A stretch of 64,000 bases of DNA. It comes from Mycolicibacterium parafortuitum. Lineage in GTDB: Bacteria; Actinomycetota; Actinomycetes; Mycobacteriales; Mycobacteriaceae. The DNA is taken from NCBI RefSeq assembly GCF_002086815.1, contig NZ_MVID01000018.1, forward strand, positions 1 through 64,000, given 5' to 3'. The notes below the pieces were generated by a model. The model was not told where the DNA came from. It worked only from the letters and a program-made list of their open reading frames with translations, and ran no database searches. The position numbers were made by a program, and so were the translations under genes. Positions 25,964 through 34,931 of the stretch are shown piece by piece. The first letter of the stretch is position 1; each line of letters begins with the position of its first letter.

Positions 25964-27862
25964 ATGCGGTGGGTGGGGGGGTGCTTTTTGGCAGTGTGCG
26001 CCGTGCTGATGCCGGTCGTCGCGTCGTCTGCACCGCCCGCGCGCGCCGTTCCCCTGACCTTCGATGAGCTGGGGTCGGCGGGCCCGCTGGAGTTCTACGG
26101 TCAGGCCGGAACCACCACCGTGACCTTCCCGGTGCCGCCGGGCATGACCCCGACCGCACTGGACGCGACGCTGGAGCTCCCGGTCTTCCTGCGGTCGGCG
26201 GCCGTCACCGTGGTCCAGGATCGGCGCACCATCGCGCAGTTGGACGTGCCGCTGCTGCCGCGGGGCCCGGTGCGGATCCCCCTGGACGGTGTGGTCGTGG
26301 TCGAGAACGCGGTCACGATCACCCTCAACGCGTATCTCCTTCCACTGGACGGATACTGCGTGGACCCGAGCAATCCGTTGCGACTCGTCGACGGCGCTGT
26401 CGAGTTCGCCGGGGTCGAAACCGTGCCCGCCGCAGTCGCCGACTTCCTGCCTCCGGTCCTGCGCACGCTGACCATCGCCGTCCCGCCGGACCCGTCGCAG
26501 GCGGAGTCCGATGCCGCGGTGCGGTTGGCCACCGCGGTGACCTCCCGGTATCGGCAGCAGAACACCGGGGTGCAGATCACCGCATTGCCGCGCGGGCGGG
26601 TGCTGCCTGCCGCCGAGTCGGCGCCCTTCGAACGGCAGATTTCGATCACCGAGGGACCCGACAGCGGGCTGTCGCTGCAGGGCGGCCCGGGGATCCCGGT
26701 GCTGCTGATCTCGGGTCCGGCAGCCGAACTGGCAAATCAAACCCGGCTGCTCGCCAGTGACCTGCGCCGGCTGGCGATCAGCACCCGGGCCGTGGTGGGA
26801 CCGTTGCGCGACGCCCCGCAGCTTCCCGGTGACACGACCACGTTGCGTGAACTCGGCGAGAACGAGTTGACGACGGAGGCGCTGGCCCCACGGGTGGTTT
26901 TCGGCATCGATCAGACCCGGTTGGGCAGGTCGGCCCACAATGTCCGGGTCCACCTGGTCGGGTCCTACACCCCGGTACCGGAGAACATCGGCGCCCAGGT
27001 CGTCGTCCGGACCGGTGGCGAGACCATCGACCGGTGGGTCGCCGACCGAGACGGCGTCATCGACCACTGGGTCGACATCCCCGACCGCCTGCTCCAGCGC
27101 TTCACCAACCTCGAAGTCGCGGTCGACATCACCGGCAACACCGGACGCTGCGGCGAGTTCCAGCCGCTCACCCTGTCCATCGACGGTGAGAGCACGGTGC
27201 AGAGCACCCCGGCGAGGCCTCCCGTGCCGCCGGGGCTGCAGTCACTCCCGCAGGCGTTGATGCCCCGCGTCGAGATCGGGATCGGCGACGACCGCTACGC
27301 CGACACCGCGCGAGCCGTGTCGATCATGACGGGGCTGCAGCGCCTCAGCGCGCTGCCCATCGACACGGTGGTCGTCGGTGTCCAGCAGGCTGTCGACAGC
27401 GGTGGCCCGGCCGTGCTGATCGCCGCCGACGGCTGGGACCGCGACGACATCACCCTGCCGGTCTCGGTGTCAGAGGATGAGCTCACCGTCGAGGGCGCCG
27501 ACACGTCGGGCGCCGCCGTGACGCTGCGCCTCGATCCGGCCGTCGGGTTCGGAGCGCTTCAGTGGGTCTTCGACGGCCGCCGGTCTCTGCTGGTCGCGAC
27601 CTCCAACGGCGCGCCGCGTCAGCTCGACCAGTTGCTCCGCTGGCTCGACGAGGACCCCGCGCGCTGGCCGCGGCTCTACGGAAGCGCGGTCATCTCGGCC
27701 CCCGGCCGCACCCCCGTGACGGTACCGGCCCCGGCCGTCACGGCGCAGGCCGCGCCGCGGGATTCCGGGGGCGGTGGCACCGTGCCGATCTGGGTGGCCG
27801 CGGGTGTCTTCGCCGCCGCGGTGGTCACCGGAGCACTGTTGCTGCGGCGGCGACGAGGGTGA
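25964..27862 (+). CDS. BcsB-like periplasmic, membrane-anchored protein
   Basis: The 632-residue protein has a signal peptide (cleavage near residue 28, ARA), a long extracytoplasmic region and a single C-terminal membrane helix (VPIWVAAGVFAAAVVTGALLL) before RRRRG. The middle resembles the BcsB type of cellulose synthase regulatory subunit: alternating beta-rich and flavodoxin-like segments, with paired cysteines at GYCVDP and GRCGEF. BcsB guides the nascent glucan away from a GT2 synthase. A GT2 gene two positions downstream supports that role. No PilZ or BcsC partner is nearby. It starts a four-gene operon with overlapping or 1-bp-spaced junctions. Confidence 0.68.
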   Translation: MRWVGGCFLAVCAVLMPVVASSAPPARAVPLTFDELGSAGPLEFYGQAGTTTVTFPVPPGMTPTALDATLELPVFLRSAAVTVVQDRRTIAQLDVPLLPRGPVRIPLDGVVVVENAVTITLNAYLLPLDGYCVDPSNPLRLVDGAVEFAGVETVPAAVADFLPPVLRTLTIAVPPDPSQAESDAAVRLATAVTSRYRQQNTGVQITALPRGRVLPAAESAPFERQISITEGPDSGLSLQGGPGIPVLLISGPAAELANQTRLLASDLRRLAISTRAVVGPLRDAPQLPGDTTTLRELGENELTTEALAPRVVFGIDQTRLGRSAHNVRVHLVGSYTPVPENIGAQVVVRTGGETIDRWVADRDGVIDHWVDIPDRLLQRFTNLEVAVDITGNTGRCGEFQPLTLSIDGESTVQSTPARPPVPPGLQSLPQALMPRVEIGIGDDRYADTARAVSIMTGLQRLSALPIDTVVVGVQQAVDSGGPAVLIAADGWDRDDITLPVSVSEDELTVEGADTSGAAVTLRLDPAVGFGALQWVFDGRRSLLVATSNGAPRQLDQLLRWLDEDPARWPRLYGSAVISAPGRTPVTVPAPAVTAQAAPRDSGGGGTVPIWVAAGVFAAAVVTGALLLRRRRG

Positions 27863-27863
27863 G

Positions 27864-29372
27864 ATGACCCCGCCGGTCGAGGCGCCGCCCGCGGAATCCC
27901 CGCCGATCGCCGGCGTGGTGGGGGACCCGACGCTGAGCCGACTGGTGCGATGGGCGCTCATCGCCGCCATCACCGTCCTGGCCTTTGCCGATTCCCTGCG
28001 CATTTCGCTGGACAACACGCGGGTGAACGGCATCAACGGCTACACCTGGATCATTCCGGCGTCCGCGGTGCTGGCCGCCGGTGGTCTCGCCCGCCGCAAG
28101 GCCGCTGCGGCGCGCATCGACGATCGGCAGACCGACGTGATCGTCGCGGTGATGGTGCTGACGTTCGCGGTGCTGGTGTACGGGGTCCTGACGCCGCGCT
28201 ACGCCGCCTTCTACTTGATGCTGCGGCTGGACCTGGTCGCGATGGTGCTGTTCGTCGTCGGGGCAGGCATCCTGCTGTTCGGGTTGCGTGCGGTGGTCCG
28301 GTTCAATCCGGTCTGGGCGATGACGATCCTGGCGCTGCCCTGGGGGTACCACATCGCGGTGATCGAATTGGGCGGCGGCAAAACGGCCGGGGGTGTGGCC
28401 GCCCTGATGATCACCGCGGCCGCCACCGCGATCGCGGTGGGGACCGACGATCTGCGCGTGGCCGCGGCCGCGGCCGTCGCGTGGTCGGTGGGGCCGCTGG
28501 CGCTCCTGGTGATCGTCGCGCTGCGCCCGGACACGTCGCTGCTGCTCTATCAGCAGATACCCACGCTCGCCTCGATCGTGTGCGTCAGCGCGGTGCTGCT
28601 CGTGCAGCCGCGCCCGGTGCCGGCGGCGGCCGCCACCCGCACCGATCCGCTGACCACCACCGATGTGTGGTGGGGCTCGCTGCTGGTCGCGGCCGTCGGG
28701 ATCGCCGTAGCCGCGATTCCGCTGCCGCCGGGCACCCGACTGCCCCCGCTACCGCAGTCCGACGGAATCGTCGTGGGGCAGCTCCCCGCGCCTCCGGCCG
28801 GCTGGCACGTGGTCGAGACCGGCTCCTACGACGTCGCCCGGCGTCTCTACGGCGGCAACGCCACGCTGGACCGGCAGAAGTTGGTCGCCGACGTCGGCAA
28901 CCCGGAGTGGGACAAATTCGGCAGGCCCCGCACGGTAGTGGTCGACACCGTCACCACGGACTGGCCGATGTCACTACGGGTCTTCCCTCCCCAGGTGCTC
29001 TTCGCCGTCAACGAGCGGCTGAGCGAGCGGCGCAGAGTGGACCTCGGCCACGGGGTCACTGGCGAGTTGCTGACCGCCGTCGACGACGACCTGCTGCTCA
29101 CCTGGAGTCTGCTCGAATTCGAGTGGGGCAAGGACGGCCTGGCACAGAGATTCATCGTCGCCTCGGTGGACAACCACGAACCCGACGCTCCGTTCCCGGA
29201 ACCCAACGGCGCGGCGGGCAAAACCCTCAGCCAGATATTCGCCATCTTCTTCCGTGGATCCTCGGTCGTCTACGACGAGACCTCGTCGTTCAAGGACGCC
29301 GACATGCTCACCGAATTCGGCCGGGGATTCGTCGAGGCCCAGATGCACTCTGCGGCAGCGGGATCGCGATGA
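27864..29372 (+). CDS. Multipass membrane protein of the glycan operon, function unknown
   Basis: The 502-residue protein has about eight hydrophobic helices in residues 25-310 and then an extracytoplasmic C-terminal domain of about 180 residues (GWHVVETGSYDVARRLYGG onward). The layout recalls exosortase/EpsI-type proteins. However, only one cysteine is seen, inside a hydrophobic stretch (IVCVSAVL), and no exosortase AC-x-G motif is present, so catalysis of that kind is not supported. It starts 1 bp after the BcsB-like gene and overlaps the GT2 gene by 4 bp. It may be a scaffold or export component for the glycan. Confidence 0.55.
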   Translation: MTPPVEAPPAESPPIAGVVGDPTLSRLVRWALIAAITVLAFADSLRISLDNTRVNGINGYTWIIPASAVLAAGGLARRKAAAARIDDRQTDVIVAVMVLTFAVLVYGVLTPRYAAFYLMLRLDLVAMVLFVVGAGILLFGLRAVVRFNPVWAMTILALPWGYHIAVIELGGGKTAGGVAALMITAAATAIAVGTDDLRVAAAAAVAWSVGPLALLVIVALRPDTSLLLYQQIPTLASIVCVSAVLLVQPRPVPAAAATRTDPLTTTDVWWGSLLVAAVGIAVAAIPLPPGTRLPPLPQSDGIVVGQLPAPPAGWHVVETGSYDVARRLYGGNATLDRQKLVADVGNPEWDKFGRPRTVVVDTVTTDWPMSLRVFPPQVLFAVNERLSERRRVDLGHGVTGELLTAVDDDLLLTWSLLEFEWGKDGLAQRFIVASVDNHEPDAPFPEPNGAAGKTLSQIFAIFFRGSSVVYDETSSFKDADMLTEFGRGFVEAQMHSAAAGSR

Positions 29373-30784
29373 CCGTCGACGAGCCACGCGCGCTGCACCG
29401 GGCCGTCAACGGGCTGCTCGAACAGGACCCGATGCGGTCCGCGGCGCTGCCGCTGATGGGTTGGCAGCGGCCCGCGCTGTGGGTCGTCCTGGTGGCCGTC
29501 GCTGTTGGCGTGGTGTTCTGGCCGCAGGCCACCGCGATCATCCTGGTCGGGCTCTGCACCGCGGCATACGTGTTCACGATCCTCGACCGGGTGCTGATCT
29601 TCCGGCACGGGCTGGCGACGCGGGCCATCGTCGTCACCGACGACGAGGCGCGGTCGATACCGGACTCCGAGCTGCCGTCCTACACCGTGCTGGTGCCGGC
29701 GTTCCGGGAGCCCGAGGTCATCGGCGAATTGATCGCCGGGATGGCCGCGCTGGAGTACCCGAAGGACAAGCTGCAGATCCTGCTGCTGTTGGAGGCCGAC
29801 GACGAGATCACCATCTCGGCGGCCCGTCGGTGCGCGGAGGTGGAGTTCGTCGAGGTGGTGCTGGTGCCGCCGGCAGAACCCCGGACCAAGCCGAAGGCCT
29901 GCAACTACGGACTGGAGTTCGCCACCGGGGAGATCATCACCATCTACGACGCCGAGGACAGGCCGGATCCGCTGCAGTTGCGCCGGGTGGCCGCGGTGTT
30001 CCGCCGGGCCGGGGACGACGTCGTCTGCGTGCAGGCGCGCCTGGCGTTCTACAACGGGCAGCAGAACTGGCTGACCGGCTGTTTCACCGCGGAATACGGG
30101 CTGTGGTTCGGCTATCTGCTACCGGGGATGTCGAGCACCGACACCCCGATCCCGCTGGGCGGCACCTCGAACCACCTGCTGGCCTCGGCGCTGGACAGCG
30201 TCGGCGCATGGGATCCCTACAACGTCACCGAGGACGCCGACCTGGGCCTGCGGATCGCCGCGAACGGGTTCGTCACTGCGGTGGTCGAGTCCACGACGCT
30301 GGAGGAGGCCAACAGCGACTACATCAACTGGATCCGCCAGCGATCCCGGTGGTACAAGGGCTATCTGCAGACCTGGCTGGTGGAGATGCGCCGGCCCCGG
30401 CAACTGCTGCGCACGCTCGGCGTGCGGGCCTTCATCCGCTTCAACCTGATCCTCGGCGGGACCCCTGTGGTCGCGGTGCTCAACCTGTTCTTCTGGCTCA
30501 TCACCGTGCTGTGGTTCCTCGGCCAGCCCGCCGCCGTCGCCGCGGTGTTCCCGGCGTTCGTGTACTTCCCGGCACTGGTGTGCCTGGTGCTGGGCAATCT
30601 CGCGATGATCTACCTGAACCTGGTCGCCCTGCGCGAGGACGACCGGCCCGATCTGTTGTTGTCGGCACTGACCGTGCCGCTGTTCTGGGTGTTGATGAGC
30701 GTGGCCGCGGCCAAGGGGCTCTACCAGCTGATCCGTAATCCGTCGTACTGGGAGAAGACCGTTCACGGCCTGGCCGGGCGATGA
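29369..30784 (+). CDS. Processive GT2 (cellulose synthase-like) glycosyltransferase
   Basis: The 471-residue protein has two N-terminal membrane helices and a GT2 domain with LVPAFREP (108-115), YDAED (193-197) and TEDAD (287-291, catalytic base). It also has the Q-x-x-RW motif QRSRW (324-328) of processive beta-glycan synthases, and three or four C-terminal helices. It should polymerise and export a beta-linked glycan from a nucleotide sugar. It lacks a PilZ domain. It overlaps both neighbours by 4 bp. Confidence 0.85.
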   Translation: MTVDEPRALHRAVNGLLEQDPMRSAALPLMGWQRPALWVVLVAVAVGVVFWPQATAIILVGLCTAAYVFTILDRVLIFRHGLATRAIVVTDDEARSIPDSELPSYTVLVPAFREPEVIGELIAGMAALEYPKDKLQILLLLEADDEITISAARRCAEVEFVEVVLVPPAEPRTKPKACNYGLEFATGEIITIYDAEDRPDPLQLRRVAAVFRRAGDDVVCVQARLAFYNGQQNWLTGCFTAEYGLWFGYLLPGMSSTDTPIPLGGTSNHLLASALDSVGAWDPYNVTEDADLGLRIAANGFVTAVVESTTLEEANSDYINWIRQRSRWYKGYLQTWLVEMRRPRQLLRTLGVRAFIRFNLILGGTPVVAVLNLFFWLITVLWFLGQPAAVAAVFPAFVYFPALVCLVLGNLAMIYLNLVALREDDRPDLLLSALTVPLFWVLMSVAAAKGLYQLIRNPSYWEKTVHGLAGR

Positions 30785-32457
30785 GGGACGTCTCCGATCG
30801 GCGACTCAAGGCAGTCGTGTTCGTGGTGGCCTTCGCCGGCTACACCGCGGCGGGGTATTGGTTGCAGGTGCGCCAGGGTTTCCTCCTCGGCGACGCGCTG
30901 TCGCGCACGGCTGCCGCCCAGGGCGTGCTGTTCAGTCGCGAACCGCATTTGGCCGCAATCGGTTTCATCTTCACGCCGCTGACCGCGATGGTGCAGCTGC
31001 CGCTGGTGGCGCTGGCATCGTGGTGGCCGGACATCACGGCGCGGGCCTTCGCCGGAACGGTGATGTCGGCGGCGTTCATGGCCGGCGCGTCGGTGCAGAT
31101 CCTGTCGATGGGCAATGACCGTGGCCTGCCGCGGCGCTACACCCTGCTCATCACCGCGCTGTTCGCGTGCCACCCGATGATCGTGTTCTACGGATCCAAT
31201 GGGATGAGCGAAGCGCCGTTCGTGTTCTTCCTGATCTGGGCGGTGCGCCGGCTGACGATGTGGATGGTCGACGACGACGTGCACCACTTGATCGCCGCCG
31301 GCGCCGTCGCGATGGGCCTGGCCTACCTGACGCGCTATGACGCGGCGGCGTGTGTTGCCGCCGTGGGTGTGCTGGTCGGGGCGACCACCTATCTGCGCGC
31401 CCGGGAGGGGCCTCGGCTCAAGCGCGCGCTGCTCGACGTCGTCCTGGTCAGCGGACCCGGGATCGCCGCGGTCCTGGGCTGGGCGGCGGCCAGCTGGTTG
31501 ATCACCGGGGAGGCACTGGCTCAGTTCAGCTCGCAATACGGCAACGCCGCGATTCTCGAACAGTCCGGTGGCGGCGCGGCGAACATCGTTGCCGGACTGG
31601 GGTACTCGGGGGTCTGTCTGCTGCTGCTGGCGCCGACGTTGGTGCCGCTGCTGGGGTGTGCCGCGGTCACCGGCCTGCGCCGCCCGACCCGCCAGATGCT
31701 GCTGCCGCCGATCCTGATCTTCGGAGCGGCGCTGGCGTTTCAGACCCTGACGTACGCCACCGGCGGTACGTTCCCGTTCCTGCGGTTCTACATCGTGGCG
31801 GTACCGTTCGCGGCGTGCATGGCCTTGCTCGTCGTCCCCGACGGCGTGCTGAGGACACCGACCCGGCGCGGCCGCCACGCGCCGGACATCCCGCCACCCG
31901 AGGCGGTCCCGTCGTACCGCGCGGGTTTGGTGGCCGCGGTGCTGTTCGCGGTCTGCCTGCCGGTGGCCGGCTGGGGGATGAGCCTGCCGGCCTACGCCCC
32001 GCAGGAGTTCGCGCTGGCGGCGGTGCTGCGGCCCGACCCCGACGATACGAGTCCACGCAAGGAGGAACAGCGCCGTATCGCGGCGACCTTCGCCACCGAA
32101 CGGGAGCTGGCGCAGTACCTGGACGGCCTCGGGTTGCCGCCGAGTTCGGTGATCACCGACACCATGTACGGGTTCGCCGTGGTCGTGGCCTCACGTAAGC
32201 CGAAAACTTTTGTCGTGCCGTCGGATAGAGATTTCGTGAAGTTGCTCAACACGCCCTCGGCCTCCGGTATCCGGTACCTGCTGGCGGTGCCGAACACCGG
32301 ACGCGGCACCGCGGACGCGCTCAATCTGCGCTATCCGACGCTCTACGACACCGGATCGGATGTGGCCACTCTGGAACTCGAGATCCCCAATTCGGGAGCC
32401 TATCAGCCGGACTACCGGCTCTACCGGGTCAACGAACCGGTGCCGGTGCCGGGCTGA
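30781..32457 (+). CDS. GT39/PMT-like multipass membrane glycosyltransferase
   Basis: The 558-residue protein has about ten membrane helices and a C-terminal extracytoplasmic region of about 150 residues. A GDALSRTA segment after helix 1 resembles the first-loop acidic motif of C-type glycosyltransferases (protein mannosyl- and arabinosyltransferases using polyprenyl-phosphate sugars). The likely role is decorating the polymer made by the upstream GT2. It overlaps the GT2 stop by 4 bp and is the last gene of the operon. Donor and acceptor cannot be read from sequence. Confidence 0.6.
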   Translation: MRDVSDRRLKAVVFVVAFAGYTAAGYWLQVRQGFLLGDALSRTAAAQGVLFSREPHLAAIGFIFTPLTAMVQLPLVALASWWPDITARAFAGTVMSAAFMAGASVQILSMGNDRGLPRRYTLLITALFACHPMIVFYGSNGMSEAPFVFFLIWAVRRLTMWMVDDDVHHLIAAGAVAMGLAYLTRYDAAACVAAVGVLVGATTYLRAREGPRLKRALLDVVLVSGPGIAAVLGWAAASWLITGEALAQFSSQYGNAAILEQSGGGAANIVAGLGYSGVCLLLLAPTLVPLLGCAAVTGLRRPTRQMLLPPILIFGAALAFQTLTYATGGTFPFLRFYIVAVPFAACMALLVVPDGVLRTPTRRGRHAPDIPPPEAVPSYRAGLVAAVLFAVCLPVAGWGMSLPAYAPQEFALAAVLRPDPDDTSPRKEEQRRIAATFATERELAQYLDGLGLPPSSVITDTMYGFAVVVASRKPKTFVVPSDRDFVKLLNTPSASGIRYLLAVPNTGRGTADALNLRYPTLYDTGSDVATLELEIPNSGAYQPDYRLYRVNEPVPVPG

Positions 32458-32531
32458 CAAGTCGGTGACGGCGGGGGCGGCCATCGGAGGTTCTCGGCCT
32501 CGATCTGGGGAGCTCGGGGTAATCTCCGTGC

Positions 32532-34883
32532 GTGACGACGGAGTTCAACGGCAAGATCGAGCTCGACATCCGGGATTCGGAACCGGACTGGGGGCCGTTC
32601 GCCGCACCGACCGCCCAGCCTGATGCGCCCAACGTCCTCTATCTGGTCTGGGACGACATCGGCATCGCGACGTGGGACTGCTTCGGCGGACTCGTCGACA
32701 TGCCGGCGATGTCGCGGATCGCCCAACGTGGGGTTCGGCTCTCACAGTTCCACACCACCGCGCTGTGCTCACCCACCCGGGCGTCGCTGCTGACCGGCCG
32801 CAACGCGACCACCGTCGGCATGGCGACCATCGAGGAGTTCACCGACGGTTTCCCGAACTGCAACGGGCGCATCCCGTTTGACACCGCGCTGCTGTCGGAG
32901 GTGCTCGCCGAGAACGGCTACAACACCTACTGCATCGGCAAGTGGCATCTGACGCCGCTGGAGGAGTCGAATCTGGCCGCGACCAAACGGCACTGGCCGC
33001 TGTCCCGCGGTTTCGAGCGGTTCTACGGGTTCATGGGCGGCGAGACCGACCAGTGGTATCCCGACCTGATGTACGACAACCACCCCGTCGCGCCACCGGC
33101 CACGCCGGAGCAGGGGTATCACCTGTCGAAGGACCTGGCCGACAAGACCATCGAGTTCATCCGTGACTCCAAGGTGATCGCGCCGGACAAGCCGTGGTTC
33201 TCCTACGTGTGCCCCGGAGCGGGGCACGCGCCCCATCACGTGTTCAAGGAATGGGCGGACCGGTATGCCGGGCGCTTCGACATGGGCTACGAGCTCTACC
33301 GCGAGATCGTGCTGGAGAACCAGAAGCGCCTCGGCATCGTCCCCCCGGACACCGAGTTGTCCCCGATCAACCCGTACCTCGACGTAAAGGGCCCGGACGG
33401 GCAGGACTGGCCGGCGCAGGACACGGTTCGGCCCTGGGAGTCGCTCAGCGACGACGAGAAGCGGTTGTTCGCACGGATGGCCGAGGTGTTCGCCGGGTTC
33501 CTGTCCTACACCGACGCCCAGATCGGGCGGGTCCTGGACTACCTGGAAGAGTCCGGGCAGCTCGACAACACGATCATCGTCGTCATCTCCGACAACGGCG
33601 CCAGCGGGGAGGGCGGGCCGAACGGGTCGGTCAACGAGGTCAAATTCTTCAACGGCTACATCGATGCGGTCGAGGAGAGCCTCAAGGCCTTCGACGACCT
33701 CGGTGGGACCGAGACCTACAACCATTACCCGATCGGTTGGGCGATGGCGTTCAACACCCCGTACAAGTTGTTCAAGCGCTACGCATCCCACGAAGGCGGG
33801 ATCGCGGACACGGCGATCATCTCGTGGCCCAAGGGAATCGCCGCACACGGCGAGGTCCGGGACAACTACGTCAACGTCGCCGACATCACCCCGACGGTGT
33901 ACGACCTGCTCGACATCACTCCGCCCGCCACGGTCCGCGGAGTCGCCCAGAAGCCACTCGACGGCGTGAGTTTCAAAGTGGCACTGGAGAATCCGACTGC
34001 GCCGACCGGCAAGGAGACGCAGTTCTACACGATGCTGGGCACCCGCGGGATCTGGCACAAGGGCTGGTTCGCCAGCGCCGTGCACGCGGCGTCGCCGGCG
34101 GGCTGGTCGCACTTCGACCAGGACCGCTGGGAGCTCTATCACGTCGACTCCGACCGCAGCCAGTGTCACGACCTGGCCGCCCAGCATCCGGAGAAGCTGG
34201 AGGAGCTCAAGGCGCTGTGGTTCGCCGAGGCCGAGAAGTACAACGGTCTGCCGTTGAGCGATCTGAACATCCTGGAGACCATGTCGCGGTGGCGGCCGTA
34301 TCTGACCGGCGAGCGTGCCTCCTATGTCTACTATCCGGGAACGGCCGACGTCGGGATGGGCGCGGTGGTCGAGATCCACGGCAGGTCCTTCGCGGTCCTG
34401 GCCGACGTGACGATCGACGACGGCGGTGCCGAGGGTGTGATCGTCAAACACGGCGGGGCGCACGGCGGGTACGTGATGTACGTGCAGGGCGGGCGGTTGC
34501 ACTTCTGCTACAACTTCCTCGGCGAGTACGACCAGACGCTGGCCGCGCCGGATCCGATCCCGGCGGGCGTGCACACGCTGGGCTTCTCCTACACGCTGAC
34601 CGGCACCGCCGAGGGCAGCCACACCCCGGTCGGGGACGCCGCCCTCTTCATCGACGGCGCGCTGGTCGCGAGCCTCGCTGAAATGCGTTCGCATCCGGGA
34701 ACGTTTGGACTTGCAGGGGCAACCCTCGGCGTCGGGCGCAACTCGGGGTCTGCGGTGTCGTCGGCGTACCGGGCACCGTTCCCGTTCACCGGCGGCACCA
34801 TCGCCCGGGTCGGCATCGACGTGTCGGGCCACCCGTACGTCGACCTGGAGCGTGAGTTCGCCCGCGCCTTCGCGAAAGACTGA
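32532..34883 (+). CDS. atsA: Arylsulfatase (type I, formylglycine-dependent)
   Basis: The 783-residue sulfatase has the metal pair Asp41-Asp42 and the signature CSPTRASLLTGR, with Cys79 as the residue converted to formylglycine. It also has the conserved IGKWH and SDNGASGEGG motifs. A C-terminal beta-sandwich of about 190 residues follows (YYPGTADVGMGAVVEI onward). It matches the size and position of atsA after rpsQ in M. tuberculosis. A GTG start is used. The formylglycine-generating enzyme gene that follows atsA there is not present here. Confidence 0.9.
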   Translation: MTTEFNGKIELDIRDSEPDWGPFAAPTAQPDAPNVLYLVWDDIGIATWDCFGGLVDMPAMSRIAQRGVRLSQFHTTALCSPTRASLLTGRNATTVGMATIEEFTDGFPNCNGRIPFDTALLSEVLAENGYNTYCIGKWHLTPLEESNLAATKRHWPLSRGFERFYGFMGGETDQWYPDLMYDNHPVAPPATPEQGYHLSKDLADKTIEFIRDSKVIAPDKPWFSYVCPGAGHAPHHVFKEWADRYAGRFDMGYELYREIVLENQKRLGIVPPDTELSPINPYLDVKGPDGQDWPAQDTVRPWESLSDDEKRLFARMAEVFAGFLSYTDAQIGRVLDYLEESGQLDNTIIVVISDNGASGEGGPNGSVNEVKFFNGYIDAVEESLKAFDDLGGTETYNHYPIGWAMAFNTPYKLFKRYASHEGGIADTAIISWPKGIAAHGEVRDNYVNVADITPTVYDLLDITPPATVRGVAQKPLDGVSFKVALENPTAPTGKETQFYTMLGTRGIWHKGWFASAVHAASPAGWSHFDQDRWELYHVDSDRSQCHDLAAQHPEKLEELKALWFAEAEKYNGLPLSDLNILETMSRWRPYLTGERASYVYYPGTADVGMGAVVEIHGRSFAVLADVTIDDGGAEGVIVKHGGAHGGYVMYVQGGRLHFCYNFLGEYDQTLAAPDPIPAGVHTLGFSYTLTGTAEGSHTPVGDAALFIDGALVASLAEMRSHPGTFGLAGATLGVGRNSGSAVSSAYRAPFPFTGGTIARVGIDVSGHPYVDLEREFARAFAKD

Positions 34884-34896
34884 TCTCCCGCGACAT

Positions 34897-34908
34897 GCAA
34901 TATATTGC
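34897..34908. promoter_or_regulatory. Palindrome GCAATATATTGC before the XRE gene
   Basis: This 12-bp perfect AT-centred palindrome lies 24 bp upstream of the ATG, in an otherwise GC-rich region. It is a good candidate for an autoregulatory operator overlapping the promoter of the XRE gene. Confidence 0.55.
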
Positions 34909-34931
34909 GTCCCCTCGGGGTTTATCTGTGC

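Noticed and set aside
27950..29368. The upstream part of a long plus-strand frame leading into the GT2 gene
   Set aside because: The Arg/Gly-rich reading is out of frame with the membrane protein gene. The GT2 starts properly at 29369 with an ATGA overlap.
27864..29372. Exosortase/EpsI assignment for the membrane protein
   Set aside because: The layout is similar, but the catalytic cysteine motif is absent and only one cysteine occurs in the protein.
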